Positions 26,195 to 35,087 of a DNA stretch of 36,609 bases are shown here, in pieces. Made by a program: the position numbers and the translations under genes. The notes under the pieces are model-generated. The model was not told where the DNA came from. It worked only from the letters and a program-made list of their open reading frames with translations, and did no database searches. Source of the DNA: JBJXDT01 sp046153505 (GTDB lineage Bacteria > Pseudomonadota > Gammaproteobacteria > Burkholderiales > Methylophilaceae); the NCBI GenBank assembly GCA_046153505.1, contig JBJXDT010000020.1:1-36609 (forward strand). The letters are read 5' to 3'. Every line of letters begins with the position of its first letter. Positions within the stretch are counted from its first letter, which is position 1.

Positions 26195-26659
26195 CTAGCC
26201 TTTCACCACAGGCATTTTAGCCTCTACCCATCCAGCCAAACCACCCTCGAGATTATGAATTTGCGTATACTGCTGTCCGCGTAAAATCGCGCACGCCGCT
26301 TTGGCGCGCGGTCCTTTTTGACAGTGTACCAGCACAGGTTTATCCTTAAATTTTTCAATTTCTTTAATGCGGCCTAATAGCTCTGCCACTGGAATATGTT
26401 TTGCGCCTTGAATATGACCCGCTGCAAACTCATCCGCATTTCTCACATCCAAAATAAGTGGCTTGCCACGGTTCATCAACACTACAGCCTCTGTCGGCGA
26501 CACATTGGTGACACCACTTGCACCACGAGTAAGCATTGGCCACAACAGCGCAATTCCAGAGCCAATCGCCAGTCCAATATAAATCACGTTCTGTTTAAAA
26601 AAAATCCAAAATAATTCCCCATTAATACGCTTAAATGTTAAGTATAGCCATTTAAGCAA
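26195..26659 (-). CDS. Membrane-anchored rhodanese-like protein (YibN type)
   Basis: A single N-terminal transmembrane segment (NVIYIGLAIGSGIALLWPML) is followed by a rhodanese domain with LILDVRNADEFAAGHIQGAKHIP split around the conserved Asp-Arg, and the active-site loop VHCQKGPRAKAA with the catalytic cysteine. The biological substrate is unknown for this family. The start is unclear: the frame begins at TTG 26659, but a TATACT box (26641-26646, minus strand) lies inside it. A shorter version from GTG 26587 (130 residues) or a rare ATT at 26605 after GGGGA is possible. No in-frame ATG exists. It leads the rhodanese-grxC-secB operon and diverges from gpmI. Confidence 0.82.
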   Translation of the reverse strand: MLKWLYLTFKRINGELFWIFFKQNVIYIGLAIGSGIALLWPMLTRGASGVTNVSPTEAVVLMNRGKPLILDVRNADEFAAGHIQGAKHIPVAELLGRIKEIEKFKDKPVLVHCQKGPRAKAACAILRGQQYTQIHNLEGGLAGWVEAKMPVVKG

Positions 26660-26685
26660 ATTTCAATAGACTAACTACGACTTTG

Positions 26686-26714
26686 TGCGTTTTTTACGCA
26701 TTCGCCATTATAAT
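26686..26714 (+). promoter_or_regulatory. gpmI promoter with overlapping palindrome
   Basis: A perfect TATAAT lies at 26709-26714, giving a transcription start near 26721 and a leader of about 22 bases before gpmI. The region where a -35 would sit (26686-26700) is an inverted repeat, TGCGT-TTTTT-ACGCA. No good -35 hexamer is seen. The palindrome may be a binding site for an activator or repressor. Confidence 0.45.
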
Positions 26715-26742
26715 GTATCCCTTACTATTAAAGATTGAAAGC

Positions 26743-28287
26743 ATGCAAACTACGCCTGTCATTTTGTTAATTTTAGATGGCTTTGGTCACCGCGAGAATA
26801 CACAAGACAACGCTATAGCGCTCGCCAAAACGCCAAATCTAGATAAGCTTTACGCCAAGTATCCGCATACTCTCATAAATGCCTCTGAGCATTATGTCGG
26901 CTTGCCAGATGGCCAAATGGGCAATTCTGAAGTCGGGCATCTCAATATTGGCGCTGGCCGTATCGTATTTCAAGATTTTGAGCGCATTAATAATAGCATC
27001 GCCAATGGTGACTTTTTTAAACATACCGAACTGGTTAACTCTTTTCTCACACTGAAGAAAAATAACAAGGCATTACATATTTTGGGCTTGCTCTCAGATG
27101 GCGGGGTGCATAGTCATCAAGCGCACATTCATGCCTTGCTGGATATGGCCAAGCAACAAGGCTTGAGCAAAGTTTATGTGCATGCTTTCTTGGATGGTAG
27201 AGACACACCGCCAGTCAGCGCCGTGCCCTATATCGCCAAGTTGGAAGATAAAATAAAAGCGTTAGGCGTTGGCAAAATCGCCAGCATTAGCGGTCGCTTT
27301 TACGGCATGGATAGAGACAAACGTTGGGAACGTGTAGAGAAGGCCTATGCCATGATTACCGAAGGCATCGGAGAATATACCGAAGCCACAGCTAGCGAAG
27401 CGTTACACAATGCCTATGCACGCAGTGAAAACGACGAATTTGTAAAATGTACATGTATTCGCAAGCCAGAAGAAGCGCCCCTAAATCTGGAAGATGGTGA
27501 TTGCATTGTGTTTATGAACTTCCGCAGTGACCGTGGTCGTCAACTTACACACGCCTTGTTGGCGGATGAGTTTGATGGTTTTCACCGCCGCCATGTGCCT
27601 AAACTCTCTGCTTATTTCACACTGACGCAATACGACGCAAAAGAAACTAAAGCCACGCCGATTTTTGCGCCATACACTGTTAAAAACACATTTGGCGAGT
27701 ACATTTCAAACTTGGGCTTAACGCAATTACGCATCGCCGAAACTGAGAAATATCCGCACGTAACTTTCTTTTTTAATGGTGGTGAAGAGAAAGTGTTTAA
27801 AGGCGAGGAGCGCATTTTAGTGCCATCACCCAAGGTAGCGACTTACGATTTGCACCCTGAAATGAATGCGCCAGAAGTGACGGATAAATTGGTTGAGGCA
27901 ATTGAAAGCAAAAAATATAACGCCATTATTTGCAATTTTGCCAATTGCGATATGGTCGGCCATTCGGGTATTTTGCAAGCCGCAATTAAAGCCGTTGAAG
28001 CCCTAGATGTTTGCATTGGGCGCGTAGTTGCCGCGATACAAAAAATAGGTGGCGAAGGGATTATTACCGCCGACCACGGTAATGCAGAGCTCATGCGCGA
28101 TTACGAACACAACCAACCACATACACAACACACCACCAATTTGGTGCCGTTAATCTACATTGGCCGCAATGCGGATTTAGTTAAAAATGGCGCGCTTTCT
28201 GATCTTGCGCCCACATTGTTGCACATGATGGGCGTGCCTCAACCTGCAGAAATGACAGGCAAAAATCTTGTGGAATTTAAATCTTAA
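26743..28287 (+). CDS. gpmI: 2,3-bisphosphoglycerate-independent phosphoglycerate mutase
   Basis: GpmI interconverts 3- and 2-phosphoglycerate in glycolysis/gluconeogenesis using two Mn ions. ATG 26743 gives 514 residues and places MQTTPVILLILDGFGHREN at the N-terminus, the usual form. A longer frame from 26683 would begin upstream of the predicted transcription start. The phosphorylated serine is in GQMGNSEVGHLNIGAGR, and metal ligands are seen in NFANCDMVGHSG, ITADHGNAELMRD and HTQHTTNLVPL. In a methylotroph it would serve carbon assimilation into PEP. envC follows after five bases, as in E. coli. Confidence 0.96.
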   Translation: MQTTPVILLILDGFGHRENTQDNAIALAKTPNLDKLYAKYPHTLINASEHYVGLPDGQMGNSEVGHLNIGAGRIVFQDFERINNSIANGDFFKHTELVNSFLTLKKNNKALHILGLLSDGGVHSHQAHIHALLDMAKQQGLSKVYVHAFLDGRDTPPVSAVPYIAKLEDKIKALGVGKIASISGRFYGMDRDKRWERVEKAYAMITEGIGEYTEATASEALHNAYARSENDEFVKCTCIRKPEEAPLNLEDGDCIVFMNFRSDRGRQLTHALLADEFDGFHRRHVPKLSAYFTLTQYDAKETKATPIFAPYTVKNTFGEYISNLGLTQLRIAETEKYPHVTFFFNGGEEKVFKGEERILVPSPKVATYDLHPEMNAPEVTDKLVEAIESKKYNAIICNFANCDMVGHSGILQAAIKAVEALDVCIGRVVAAIQKIGGEGIITADHGNAELMRDYEHNQPHTQHTTNLVPLIYIGRNADLVKNGALSDLAPTLLHMMGVPQPAEMTGKNLVEFKS

Positions 28288-28292
28288 CTTTG

Positions 28293-29549
28293 ATGTTTCG
28301 CGCGTTTTCTAAACTTTTTTTGCTTACGCTAGTTTTGCTCAGTGTATTTGCATTCAGCGCTGTAAGCTTTGCTGCAAAAAAAATTGACGCCGCAAAGGAA
28401 GACTTAAGCGATGTAAAGCAAAAAATTGAAGCGCTAAAGAAAGAGCTAGATTCAAATCAAGAAGCACATCATGATGCAGCCGACGCGCTTAAGGAATCTG
28501 AAACAGCAATTAGTGTGGCCAATCGTACCATTCGTGAAATTGCAAAAAAACAGAAAGAAAATCAAAGCACGCTTACCAATCTAAAAAAGCAATCCTTAAC
28601 ACTTAATGAACAGCTTGCAGAGCAACAAAAACAGTTAAGTAGCATGCTTTATGCTCAGTATGCTCAAGGCGACCAGAGTTACACCCAGCTTATTTTACAG
28701 AATAAAAATCCCAGTCAAATTTCACGCGATTTGAAATATCAAAGTTATATTGAAAAAGCGCACGCCAAGCTCATAGATGACATGCAGGCGAACCTGAATC
28801 AAGTTAAAAAGCTGCATGTAGAAACTACCGAAAAACTTCAAGAAGTAGCTGATTTAAAGGCCAAACACGAAACTGAGCGCAAAGAACTTGAGCAACAAAA
28901 ACAAGAAAAAGCCAAAGTTTTAAATTCACTTGCCAGCAAAATTGCCGAGCAGAGTAAACAAATAGACAAACTAAAACGCGACGAAGCTAGCCTGTCTAAC
29001 TTGGTCGAGAAATTGGCTAAAATTGCCGCGGCGAAACCGAAGAAAAAACCAAAACCAAGCAAATCTAAACCCAAAAAATCTAATGACGAGAAAATTGGTG
29101 AGCCACTCGCTACGAATCAGGAAACACCCGACGACAGCTATTCTGGTTTTAGCTTCGCTTCGCTCAAAGGCAAACTGAAATTGCCAGTGCGCGGCGAATT
29201 GACTAACCGCTTTGGTAGCACACGCGAGGACAGCGGCGTATCATGGAAAGGCTTATTTATTAGGGCTACCGAAGGTGCAGATGTAAAATCTGTCGCAAGC
29301 GGCCGCGTGGTATTTTCGGACTGGATGCGCGGCTTTGGTAACCTGATTATTGTCGATCACGGCGGTGGCTATATGAGCTTGTATGGCAATAATCAATCTG
29401 TTTTAAAGCATGAAGGTGACGAAGTAAACGCTGGCGATACGATTGCCAGCGTGGGTAATAGCGGTGGCAACGAAAGCAATGGACTTTACTACGAATTACG
29501 TAAGCAAAGCAAACCTTTTGACCCACTCAGCTGGAGTGTAGCACGTTAG
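28293..29549 (+). CDS. envC: Murein hydrolase activator EnvC (degenerate LytM)
   Basis: EnvC is a periplasmic activator of the amidases that split septal peptidoglycan, recruited by FtsEX. The 418 residues have a signal peptide (cleavage near FAA at about 28), a long coiled coil (about 30-240, rich in Lys/Glu/Gln), a basic Lys/Pro linker (about 248-270) and a C-terminal LytM/M23 domain (about 300-418). In that domain the metal ligands of active M23 enzymes are missing: the first His region reads WKGLFIRAT, the HxH motif is LYGNNQ, and the later His is Tyr in LYYELRKQ. That fits a non-catalytic activator. I start at ATG 28293, not the TTG one codon upstream. Confidence 0.92.
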   Translation: MFRAFSKLFLLTLVLLSVFAFSAVSFAAKKIDAAKEDLSDVKQKIEALKKELDSNQEAHHDAADALKESETAISVANRTIREIAKKQKENQSTLTNLKKQSLTLNEQLAEQQKQLSSMLYAQYAQGDQSYTQLILQNKNPSQISRDLKYQSYIEKAHAKLIDDMQANLNQVKKLHVETTEKLQEVADLKAKHETERKELEQQKQEKAKVLNSLASKIAEQSKQIDKLKRDEASLSNLVEKLAKIAAAKPKKKPKPSKSKPKKSNDEKIGEPLATNQETPDDSYSGFSFASLKGKLKLPVRGELTNRFGSTREDSGVSWKGLFIRATEGADVKSVASGRVVFSDWMRGFGNLIIVDHGGGYMSLYGNNQSVLKHEGDEVNAGDTIASVGNSGGNESNGLYYELRKQSKPFDPLSWSVAR

Positions 29550-29632
29550 TTTAAGTATCGTCCATTTTCGAAAGATGAAGTCTTTTTTAGTTCAGATTTT
29601 GGGCAGATAGCCAAACTTAACAAAAGTAATAA

Positions 29633-30034
29633 TCAACCCAAACTTAAAAAATATTTTCGCCAACCGCCTAAATGACTAATATCATCCGCATTTAGTGTGG
29701 CGTAATGCTCGCACATAAATCCTTGAACATGGCTGCCATCGGCTAACTCCAACGTGCCAATGGCCAATGGAGATGGCACTAGCGTTACGAATTTCCCATA
29801 ATTTTCGATTGGCAAGCGCCAAACTTCTAAGTCGATAGAAGACCCCTCGCTTAACACGCGAATCATGCCTGGCCGTGCCGGTTCAAAACCACGCAATTTG
29901 TATAGCTTGTAGTTAGACGCACTTTTGGTTTTGGATACTAGCTCAGCACCAAGCCCAACAAGTTGATGATTCAGCGGCAATCCGCTCATATGCGCGCCGC
30001 AAACAGCTACTTGCGCCCAGTCTTTTAATTCCAT
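29633..30034 (-). CDS. Stand-alone allophanate hydrolase C-terminal domain
   Basis: These 133 residues match the C-terminal domain of allophanate hydrolases (gamma-glutamylcyclotransferase-like fold): VAVCGAHMSGLPLNHQL at the start, then ASNYKLYKLRG, RPGMIRV, LEVWRLPIENYGKFV and an IGTLELADG segment. In the usual enzyme this domain is fused after the amidase domain and acts on N-carboxycarbamate, the amidase product. Here it is a separate gene. ATG 30034 lies two bases after the amidase stop, and a GGAG site straddling that stop is well placed for it. It is the last gene of the guanidine/urea operon and is convergent with envC. Confidence 0.85.
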   Translation of the reverse strand: MELKDWAQVAVCGAHMSGLPLNHQLVGLGAELVSKTKSASNYKLYKLRGFEPARPGMIRVLSEGSSIDLEVWRLPIENYGKFVTLVPSPLAIGTLELADGSHVQGFMCEHYATLNADDISHLGGWRKYFLSLG

Positions 30035-30036
30035 AC

Positions 30037-31404
30037 TTAATCTCCTGTAAATTGAGTATTTCCGCCTTTAATGCCTATTACCGTTTGCATTTTTTCTGCT
30101 ACATTTAGCAACATGGCATCGCTAAAGGCTGGCGCTGCAATGGTTACGCCAAATGGCAACCCATTTTTTTGAAAGCCTGATGGAATTGCGACTGCAGCCA
30201 AATCGAGTAGGTTCATAAAGTTGGTGTAATAGCCAAGGTTACTATTCGTTTGAACGGGGTTAGCATTGACTTCATCGACGGTATAAATGGTGCCAGCCGT
30301 GGGTGTAAGTAACACATCAATATCGTTCCAAATTTCCGCGCAATGTTGTTGCAGGGCTTTAAGCTTGTATTGCGCGTTAAAAACATCCACCGCATTAAAG
30401 CGGCTTGCGCCACTAATGATTTGGCGCGTAACAGGAAACAGTGAGTCAGGTGATTTTTCAATAAATGCCTGTATCGCCGCATATCGCTCTGCCACCCATG
30501 GACCTTCGTAAAGTAAGCGAGCCGTTTCTAAAAAGGGTGCAAAATCGATCTTAACAGCCTCACCACCAAGCGTAATCAACCTCAATATTGCCTGATCAAA
30601 TAGTACAGGCGTTTCAGCGTTACCAAAAAAGTTTAATTGCTCGGCTTGTGGTACGCCAAATTTAAAACTTGTCCCCAAATTTGGCCTTGCTGTTGGCGCT
30701 TTGCGTGAATAAGCATCTTGTGCATCATAGCCTTGCGTAACCGCCAGCACTTGAGTGGCTTCTTGTGCAGATAAGGCAAAAATCGAGACACAATCTAATG
30801 TTCTACAAGCTGGTAAAACACCGTTGGTACTTAACAAACCGCAGGTAGGCTTATGCCCAACCAAATTATTAAATGCTGCTGGCACGCGGCCTGAACCAGC
30901 AGTATCGGTGCCTAAGCTAAAACTTGCCATGCCAAGTGAGACAGAAACTGCAGAACCAGCACTTGAACCCCCAGAAATATACTCACGATTAAACGCGTTA
31001 CGCCCTGCTCCATAGGGAGAGCGAGCACCCACTAACCCAGTAGCAAATTGGTCCAAATTTGTTTTGCCAATTGGAATCGCCCCCGCATCAATCAATTTTT
31101 GAACAACGGTTGCACTTTTGGTTGGGGTGTAAGCAAACTCTGGACAAGCGGCCGTCGTCGTAATGCCTGCCAAATCAATATTATCCTTAATAGCAAATGG
31201 AATGCCGTAAAGTGGCAAACTCGCAGGGTCTACTCCCTCCAATTTTTGCGCGTAAGCCATCATTTCACTTAATGAAAGACGACGAATCCAAATGCAATGG
31301 TCATCATCTTGATGCGTACGTACATCGATTTGTTTTACAAGCGCAGCAGGGGTAAGTCTACCAGTGCGGTATTCGGTTTGCAGATGAGAAATCGTTAAAT
31401 TCAT
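30037..31404 (-). CDS. atzF: Allophanate hydrolase, amidase domain only
   Basis: This amidase-signature enzyme hydrolyses allophanate, releasing ammonia and N-carboxycarbamate. The Ser-cisSer-Lys triad can be placed at Lys73 (PFAIKDNIDLAG), Ser148 (GGSSAGSAV) and Ser171 (DTAGSGRVPAAF); these are 17-18 residues earlier than the known AtzF triad (Lys91, Ser165, Ser189), which supports AtzF over other amidases. At 455 residues it lacks the usual C-terminal domain of about 140 residues, which is encoded by the next gene. Its ATG overlaps the carboxylase stop by four bases, so the two are coupled. In this operon its substrate would come from carboxyguanidine deiminase. Confidence 0.93.
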   Translation of the reverse strand: MNLTISHLQTEYRTGRLTPAALVKQIDVRTHQDDDHCIWIRRLSLSEMMAYAQKLEGVDPASLPLYGIPFAIKDNIDLAGITTTAACPEFAYTPTKSATVVQKLIDAGAIPIGKTNLDQFATGLVGARSPYGAGRNAFNREYISGGSSAGSAVSVSLGMASFSLGTDTAGSGRVPAAFNNLVGHKPTCGLLSTNGVLPACRTLDCVSIFALSAQEATQVLAVTQGYDAQDAYSRKAPTARPNLGTSFKFGVPQAEQLNFFGNAETPVLFDQAILRLITLGGEAVKIDFAPFLETARLLYEGPWVAERYAAIQAFIEKSPDSLFPVTRQIISGASRFNAVDVFNAQYKLKALQQHCAEIWNDIDVLLTPTAGTIYTVDEVNANPVQTNSNLGYYTNFMNLLDLAAVAIPSGFQKNGLPFGVTIAAPAFSDAMLLNVAEKMQTVIGIKGGNTQFTGD

Positions 31405-34400
31405 GCTTGCTCCTCAATCACAATCAAGTTTTGCCCAGCAGACACTGAATTGCCCGCAGCACATAACACTTTGCTCACCTTGCCATCACAAGGCGCGGTG
31501 ACCGCAATTTCCATTTTCATGGATTCGACTATCACCACCACATCACCAACCTTAACGGCGTCACCAGCTTGAACTTGCACTTGCCATAAGTTGCCCGCAA
31601 CGTGAGCTGCAATTGCGCGACTGCCTTCACTTAACACGAGCGCATCCGCCGCATCGTTGGCGACTTCTGCATCATTACTGTAGTTTGCTTGTCCTGTCGC
31701 AATCCAGCGTTCACGCTCAGCATCAAAAGCCGCTTGTTGTTGGTTCTTAAAAGCAGTGATGGTGTTAGATTCCGCTTGTAGAAATGCGTTGTAGTCTTTT
31801 AGGCTAAACGTTGTTTCTTCAATCTTAAGTTTGAACTTACCATGTGGAAAGTCTTTGCGCATTTGCAACAACTCATCTGCCGAAACAGGGTAAAAGCGGA
31901 TTTGGTCAAAGAAGCGCAATAACCAAGGCTTGCCCGCTTTGAAATCAGCCGTTGCATTCCAGCGATTCCACATTTGAATCGTGCGCCCGACAAACTGATA
32001 GCCCCCAGGACCTTCCATGCCATACACGCACATATAGGCTCCGCCAATGCCCACCGCATTTTCGGGTGTCCATGTGCGGGCAGGGTTGTATTTAGTGGTG
32101 ACTAGACGATGGCGCGGGTCAACTGGAGTTGCGACTGGCGCGCCTAGATAAACGTCGCCCAAACCTAATGTGAGGTAGCTCGCGTTAAATACAATATCTT
32201 TCACTTGGTTTATCGAATCGAGCCCGTTTATGCGGCGAATAAACTCAATATTGCTGGCGTGACCGTCCACCATCTCGCACCAAGGTGCGTCTTTACGCAC
32301 AGATTGTATGTATTTTTCAATCGCCAATTGGGTGGCAACGTCATCCCATGAAAGTGGCAAATGCACAATGCGTGTTGGCACGACCATTTCATCCACCGCA
32401 GGCAACTCGCGTTCCGCTTGTTGCAAGACTTCAATCAGTTTGTTAACAGGTAAAACCAAGCTTTCATAATGCACTTGTAGTGAGCGAATGCCTGGAGTCA
32501 AATCAAGGATGCCAAATATCTGTTGGTTTTCCAACCATTGCATTAATGCATGTACGCGAAACCGCAGATTTAAATCCAACACCAGCGGCCCATATTCCAC
32601 CAAGAGATATTTATCCCCTGCCTGACGATAGACTACTTTAATTTGGACTTTAGATTCTGTAATTTCAGCCAAAATAGGGCTAAAACTTACATCCGCATTG
32701 GCAGGTAACGTGGTATTTAACTGCGCTAAACTGGAAATTTGCAGGTTTTGTATGCGTTCCATTTCTGCCGCTTGCGCTTGGGTTAGGCGTTTAAAGCGAA
32801 TTTTATCGCCCGCTTTAAGTTGCCCCATTTTCCATAGTTCGGCCTGTACAATCGTCGCTGGGCACACGAAACCGCCCAAACTAGGTCCATCTGGGCCCAG
32901 AATCACCGGCATATCACCCGTAAAATCTACTGCACCAATGGCATAAGCGTTGTCATGAATATTGGAAGGATGTAAGCCCGCCTCACCACCATCTCTACGC
33001 GACCATGTGGGTTTGGGGCCAATCAGCCGTATGCCAGTGGTGTTAGAGTTGTAATGCACTTCCCAATCGGTTGAGAAGAACATGGCAATGTCGTCTTCTG
33101 TAAAAAAATCTGGTGCGCCGTGCGGGCCATACAACACGCCGATTTCCCAATACTTGGTGTAAACAGGTTGTGACTCTTTTGCCAAAGCCTTTAATACAGG
33201 TTGAGCCTCTAACTTAAATACGTGCAGAACATCCCCTACGCGAATTGCCCTACCACCATGCCCACCAAACTGCCCAAGCGTAAACGTTGATTTGCTGCCT
33301 AAATAATCGGGCACATCAAAGCCACCATTAACCGCCAAATAAGTGCGACAGCCATCTACCAACACCTTACCCAATTTAAGAGTGCTACCAGCCTTGATAA
33401 TATGCGATTGCCACATCGCGACAGGCTGACCATCGAGTGTCAGTTCCGTTTGTGGACCTGTCACGGCAATGACCGCATCGGTATTGAATTTAAGCGTGGG
33501 GCCTATTAAGGTCACTTCAATACCAGCAACACCTTCTTCGTTTCCCACCAATTTGTTGGCTAGTCGAAAAGCTAAATGATCCATGGGGCCAGAAGGAGGT
33601 ACGCCCACATTCCAATAACCGACTCGGCCTGGGTAATCTTGAATCGTCGTCATCACGCCACCATCTAACACATCAATCGTCGATGGCTGATACTGAAAAC
33701 TATTGAGGTAGCGCGTGGTTTGTTCGCCTGTAGAAAATACCTCTTTAGCTAAAATCTGCGATAGATAGGCAAGATTGGTTTCGATGCCATGGATGCTGGT
33801 TTCAGCTAAGGCTTTGCGCATGGCTTGCACCGCTTGTGAACGGTCTGTGCTATGCACCAATATTTTTGCAACTAAGGGGTCATAAAATGGCGAAACTTCA
33901 CTGCCTGTTTGCACCCAAGTATCAACTCGGGCATTCGGCGAAAACTGCACTTCCGTAAGCACACCACTTGAAGGTTGAAAGTTTTTATTGGCGTCTTCCG
34001 CATAGACACGCACTTGAATAGCATGGCCTTGTGGTTGGTGCTTGTAATGGTCTAGCGCATGCGTTTCGCCTGCTGCAATGCGTATCATCCACTCAACTAA
34101 ATCTACACCAGACACCAACTCTGTCACGCCATGCTCCACTTGTAGGCGTGTGTTGACCTCAAGAAAATAGAAATTATCTGTGGATTTGTCATAGACAAAT
34201 TCCACTGTGCCTGCTGAGCGATAGCCTATGGCACTGCCCAGTTTTATGGCCGTATCACATAATGCTTGTCGTACTTCCTCTGTGATATTGGGCGCGGGTG
34301 TTTCTTCAATCACTTTTTGGTTACGCCGCTGCACTGAACAATCTCGCTCGCCCAAGACAATCACTTTGCCCAAACCGTTGCCAAAAATTTGTACCTCGAT

Positions 34401-35021
34401 ATGACGCGCCGCTTGCACGTACTTTTCTAAATAGATGCCAGAATCTTTGAAATTGGCTTTGGATAGACGTTGCACGGATTCAAAAGCGCTCAGCAATTCA
34501 TCTTCTACCCAAATTAATTGCATACCAATGCCACCACCCCCTGCCGTGCTTTTGAGCATAACAGGGTAACCAATGCGTGCCGCCTCGGTTTTGGCTTGCG
34601 CTACGTTTTGCAATAAACCCGTACCTGGCAATAAAGGTACTCCACTTTTTTCGGCAAGTTCACGTGCGGTATGTTTTAATCCAAAATCACGCATCTGCTG
34701 AGGCGTTGGGCCAATAAACATAACGCCTGCTTGCGCGCAACGCTCTGCAAAATCGGCATTTTCAGACAAAAAACCATAACCTGGGTGTATGGCTTCTGCC
34801 CCTGTTTCTTGCGTGACTTGCAGGATGCGTGTGACGTTTAAATAACTTTCAGCAGCGGGTGCGGGACCAACACAAACTGCTTCATCAGCTTCAAGCACAT
34901 GGCGTGCACCAGCATCGGCTTCTGAATAAATCGCTACCGATTGGATGCCCATTTTTTTGAGGGTGCGAATAACGCGGCAGGCTATCTCTCCGCGATTGGC
35001 AATTAAGACTTTTTTAAACAT
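31401..35021 (-). CDS. Biotin-dependent urea/guanidine carboxylase
   Basis: This 1206-residue protein carboxylates urea or guanidine with bicarbonate and ATP. Its domains in order are biotin carboxylase (about 1-445, KVLIANRGEIACRVIRT, the ATP loop TAGGGGIGM, EVNTRLQVEHGVTE), carboxyltransferase halves AHS2 (about 447-760) and AHS1 (about 890-1060), and a C-terminal biotinyl domain with the modified Lys1169 in VESMKMEIAV. Asp699 (in GAVDFTGDMPVIL) lies in the carboxyltransferase region. Published work links an Asp at a carboxyltransferase active-site position, together with adjacent cgdAB genes, to guanidine preference, and Asn there to true urea carboxylase. I place Asp699 at that site by eye. 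An AAAGG ribosome-binding site precedes ATG 35021. No fused allophanate hydrolase is present. Confidence 0.92.
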   Translation of the reverse strand: MFKKVLIANRGEIACRVIRTLKKMGIQSVAIYSEADAGARHVLEADEAVCVGPAPAAESYLNVTRILQVTQETGAEAIHPGYGFLSENADFAERCAQAGVMFIGPTPQQMRDFGLKHTARELAEKSGVPLLPGTGLLQNVAQAKTEAARIGYPVMLKSTAGGGGIGMQLIWVEDELLSAFESVQRLSKANFKDSGIYLEKYVQAARHIEVQIFGNGLGKVIVLGERDCSVQRRNQKVIEETPAPNITEEVRQALCDTAIKLGSAIGYRSAGTVEFVYDKSTDNFYFLEVNTRLQVEHGVTELVSGVDLVEWMIRIAAGETHALDHYKHQPQGHAIQVRVYAEDANKNFQPSSGVLTEVQFSPNARVDTWVQTGSEVSPFYDPLVAKILVHSTDRSQAVQAMRKALAETSIHGIETNLAYLSQILAKEVFSTGEQTTRYLNSFQYQPSTIDVLDGGVMTTIQDYPGRVGYWNVGVPPSGPMDHLAFRLANKLVGNEEGVAGIEVTLIGPTLKFNTDAVIAVTGPQTELTLDGQPVAMWQSHIIKAGSTLKLGKVLVDGCRTYLAVNGGFDVPDYLGSKSTFTLGQFGGHGGRAIRVGDVLHVFKLEAQPVLKALAKESQPVYTKYWEIGVLYGPHGAPDFFTEDDIAMFFSTDWEVHYNSNTTGIRLIGPKPTWSRRDGGEAGLHPSNIHDNAYAIGAVDFTGDMPVILGPDGPSLGGFVCPATIVQAELWKMGQLKAGDKIRFKRLTQAQAAEMERIQNLQISSLAQLNTTLPANADVSFSPILAEITESKVQIKVVYRQAGDKYLLVEYGPLVLDLNLRFRVHALMQWLENQQIFGILDLTPGIRSLQVHYESLVLPVNKLIEVLQQAERELPAVDEMVVPTRIVHLPLSWDDVATQLAIEKYIQSVRKDAPWCEMVDGHASNIEFIRRINGLDSINQVKDIVFNASYLTLGLGDVYLGAPVATPVDPRHRLVTTKYNPARTWTPENAVGIGGAYMCVYGMEGPGGYQFVGRTIQMWNRWNATADFKAGKPWLLRFFDQIRFYPVSADELLQMRKDFPHGKFKLKIEETTFSLKDYNAFLQAESNTITAFKNQQQAAFDAERERWIATGQANYSNDAEVANDAADALVLSEGSRAIAAHVAGNLWQVQVQAGDAVKVGDVVVIVESMKMEIAVTAPCDGKVSKVLCAAGNSVSAGQNLIVIEEQA

Positions 35022-35034
35022 TACTTACCTTTTG

Positions 35035-35078
35035 GCAGGTCGTCCTGCATCTTACTTTTGCTTATCAGGCCGTCCTGA
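35035..35078 (-). repeat. Two tandem short hairpins before the carboxylase start
   Basis: Two near-identical inverted repeats fill the 66-base gap between cgdB and the carboxylase gene. On the minus strand they read TCAGG-ACGG-CCTGA (35065-35078) and GCAGG-ACGA-CCTGC (35035-35048), each a 5-base stem with a 4-base loop, with centres exactly 30 bases apart. The second ends 13 bases before the ATG, just ahead of the AAAGG site. There is no T-run. They could stabilise or process the mRNA, tune translation, or be copies of a small dispersed repeat. Confidence 0.6.
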
Positions 35079-35087
35079 CAGGCTAGT

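Noticed and set aside
28293..29549. EnvC as an active M23 peptidase
   Set aside because: The metal-binding His and HxH residues are replaced, which fits the known non-catalytic activator role.
29563..29588. A possible terminator after envC (CATTTT/AAAGATG stem followed by TTTTTT)
   Set aside because: The stem is short, A/T-rich, contains a wobble pair, and is separated from the T-run, so I could not call it with confidence.
31401..35021. Acetyl-CoA, propionyl-CoA or pyruvate carboxylase
   Set aside because: The biotin carboxylase domain is shared, but the AHS1/AHS2 carboxyltransferase and the cgdAB/allophanate hydrolase neighbours are specific to the urea/guanidine family.
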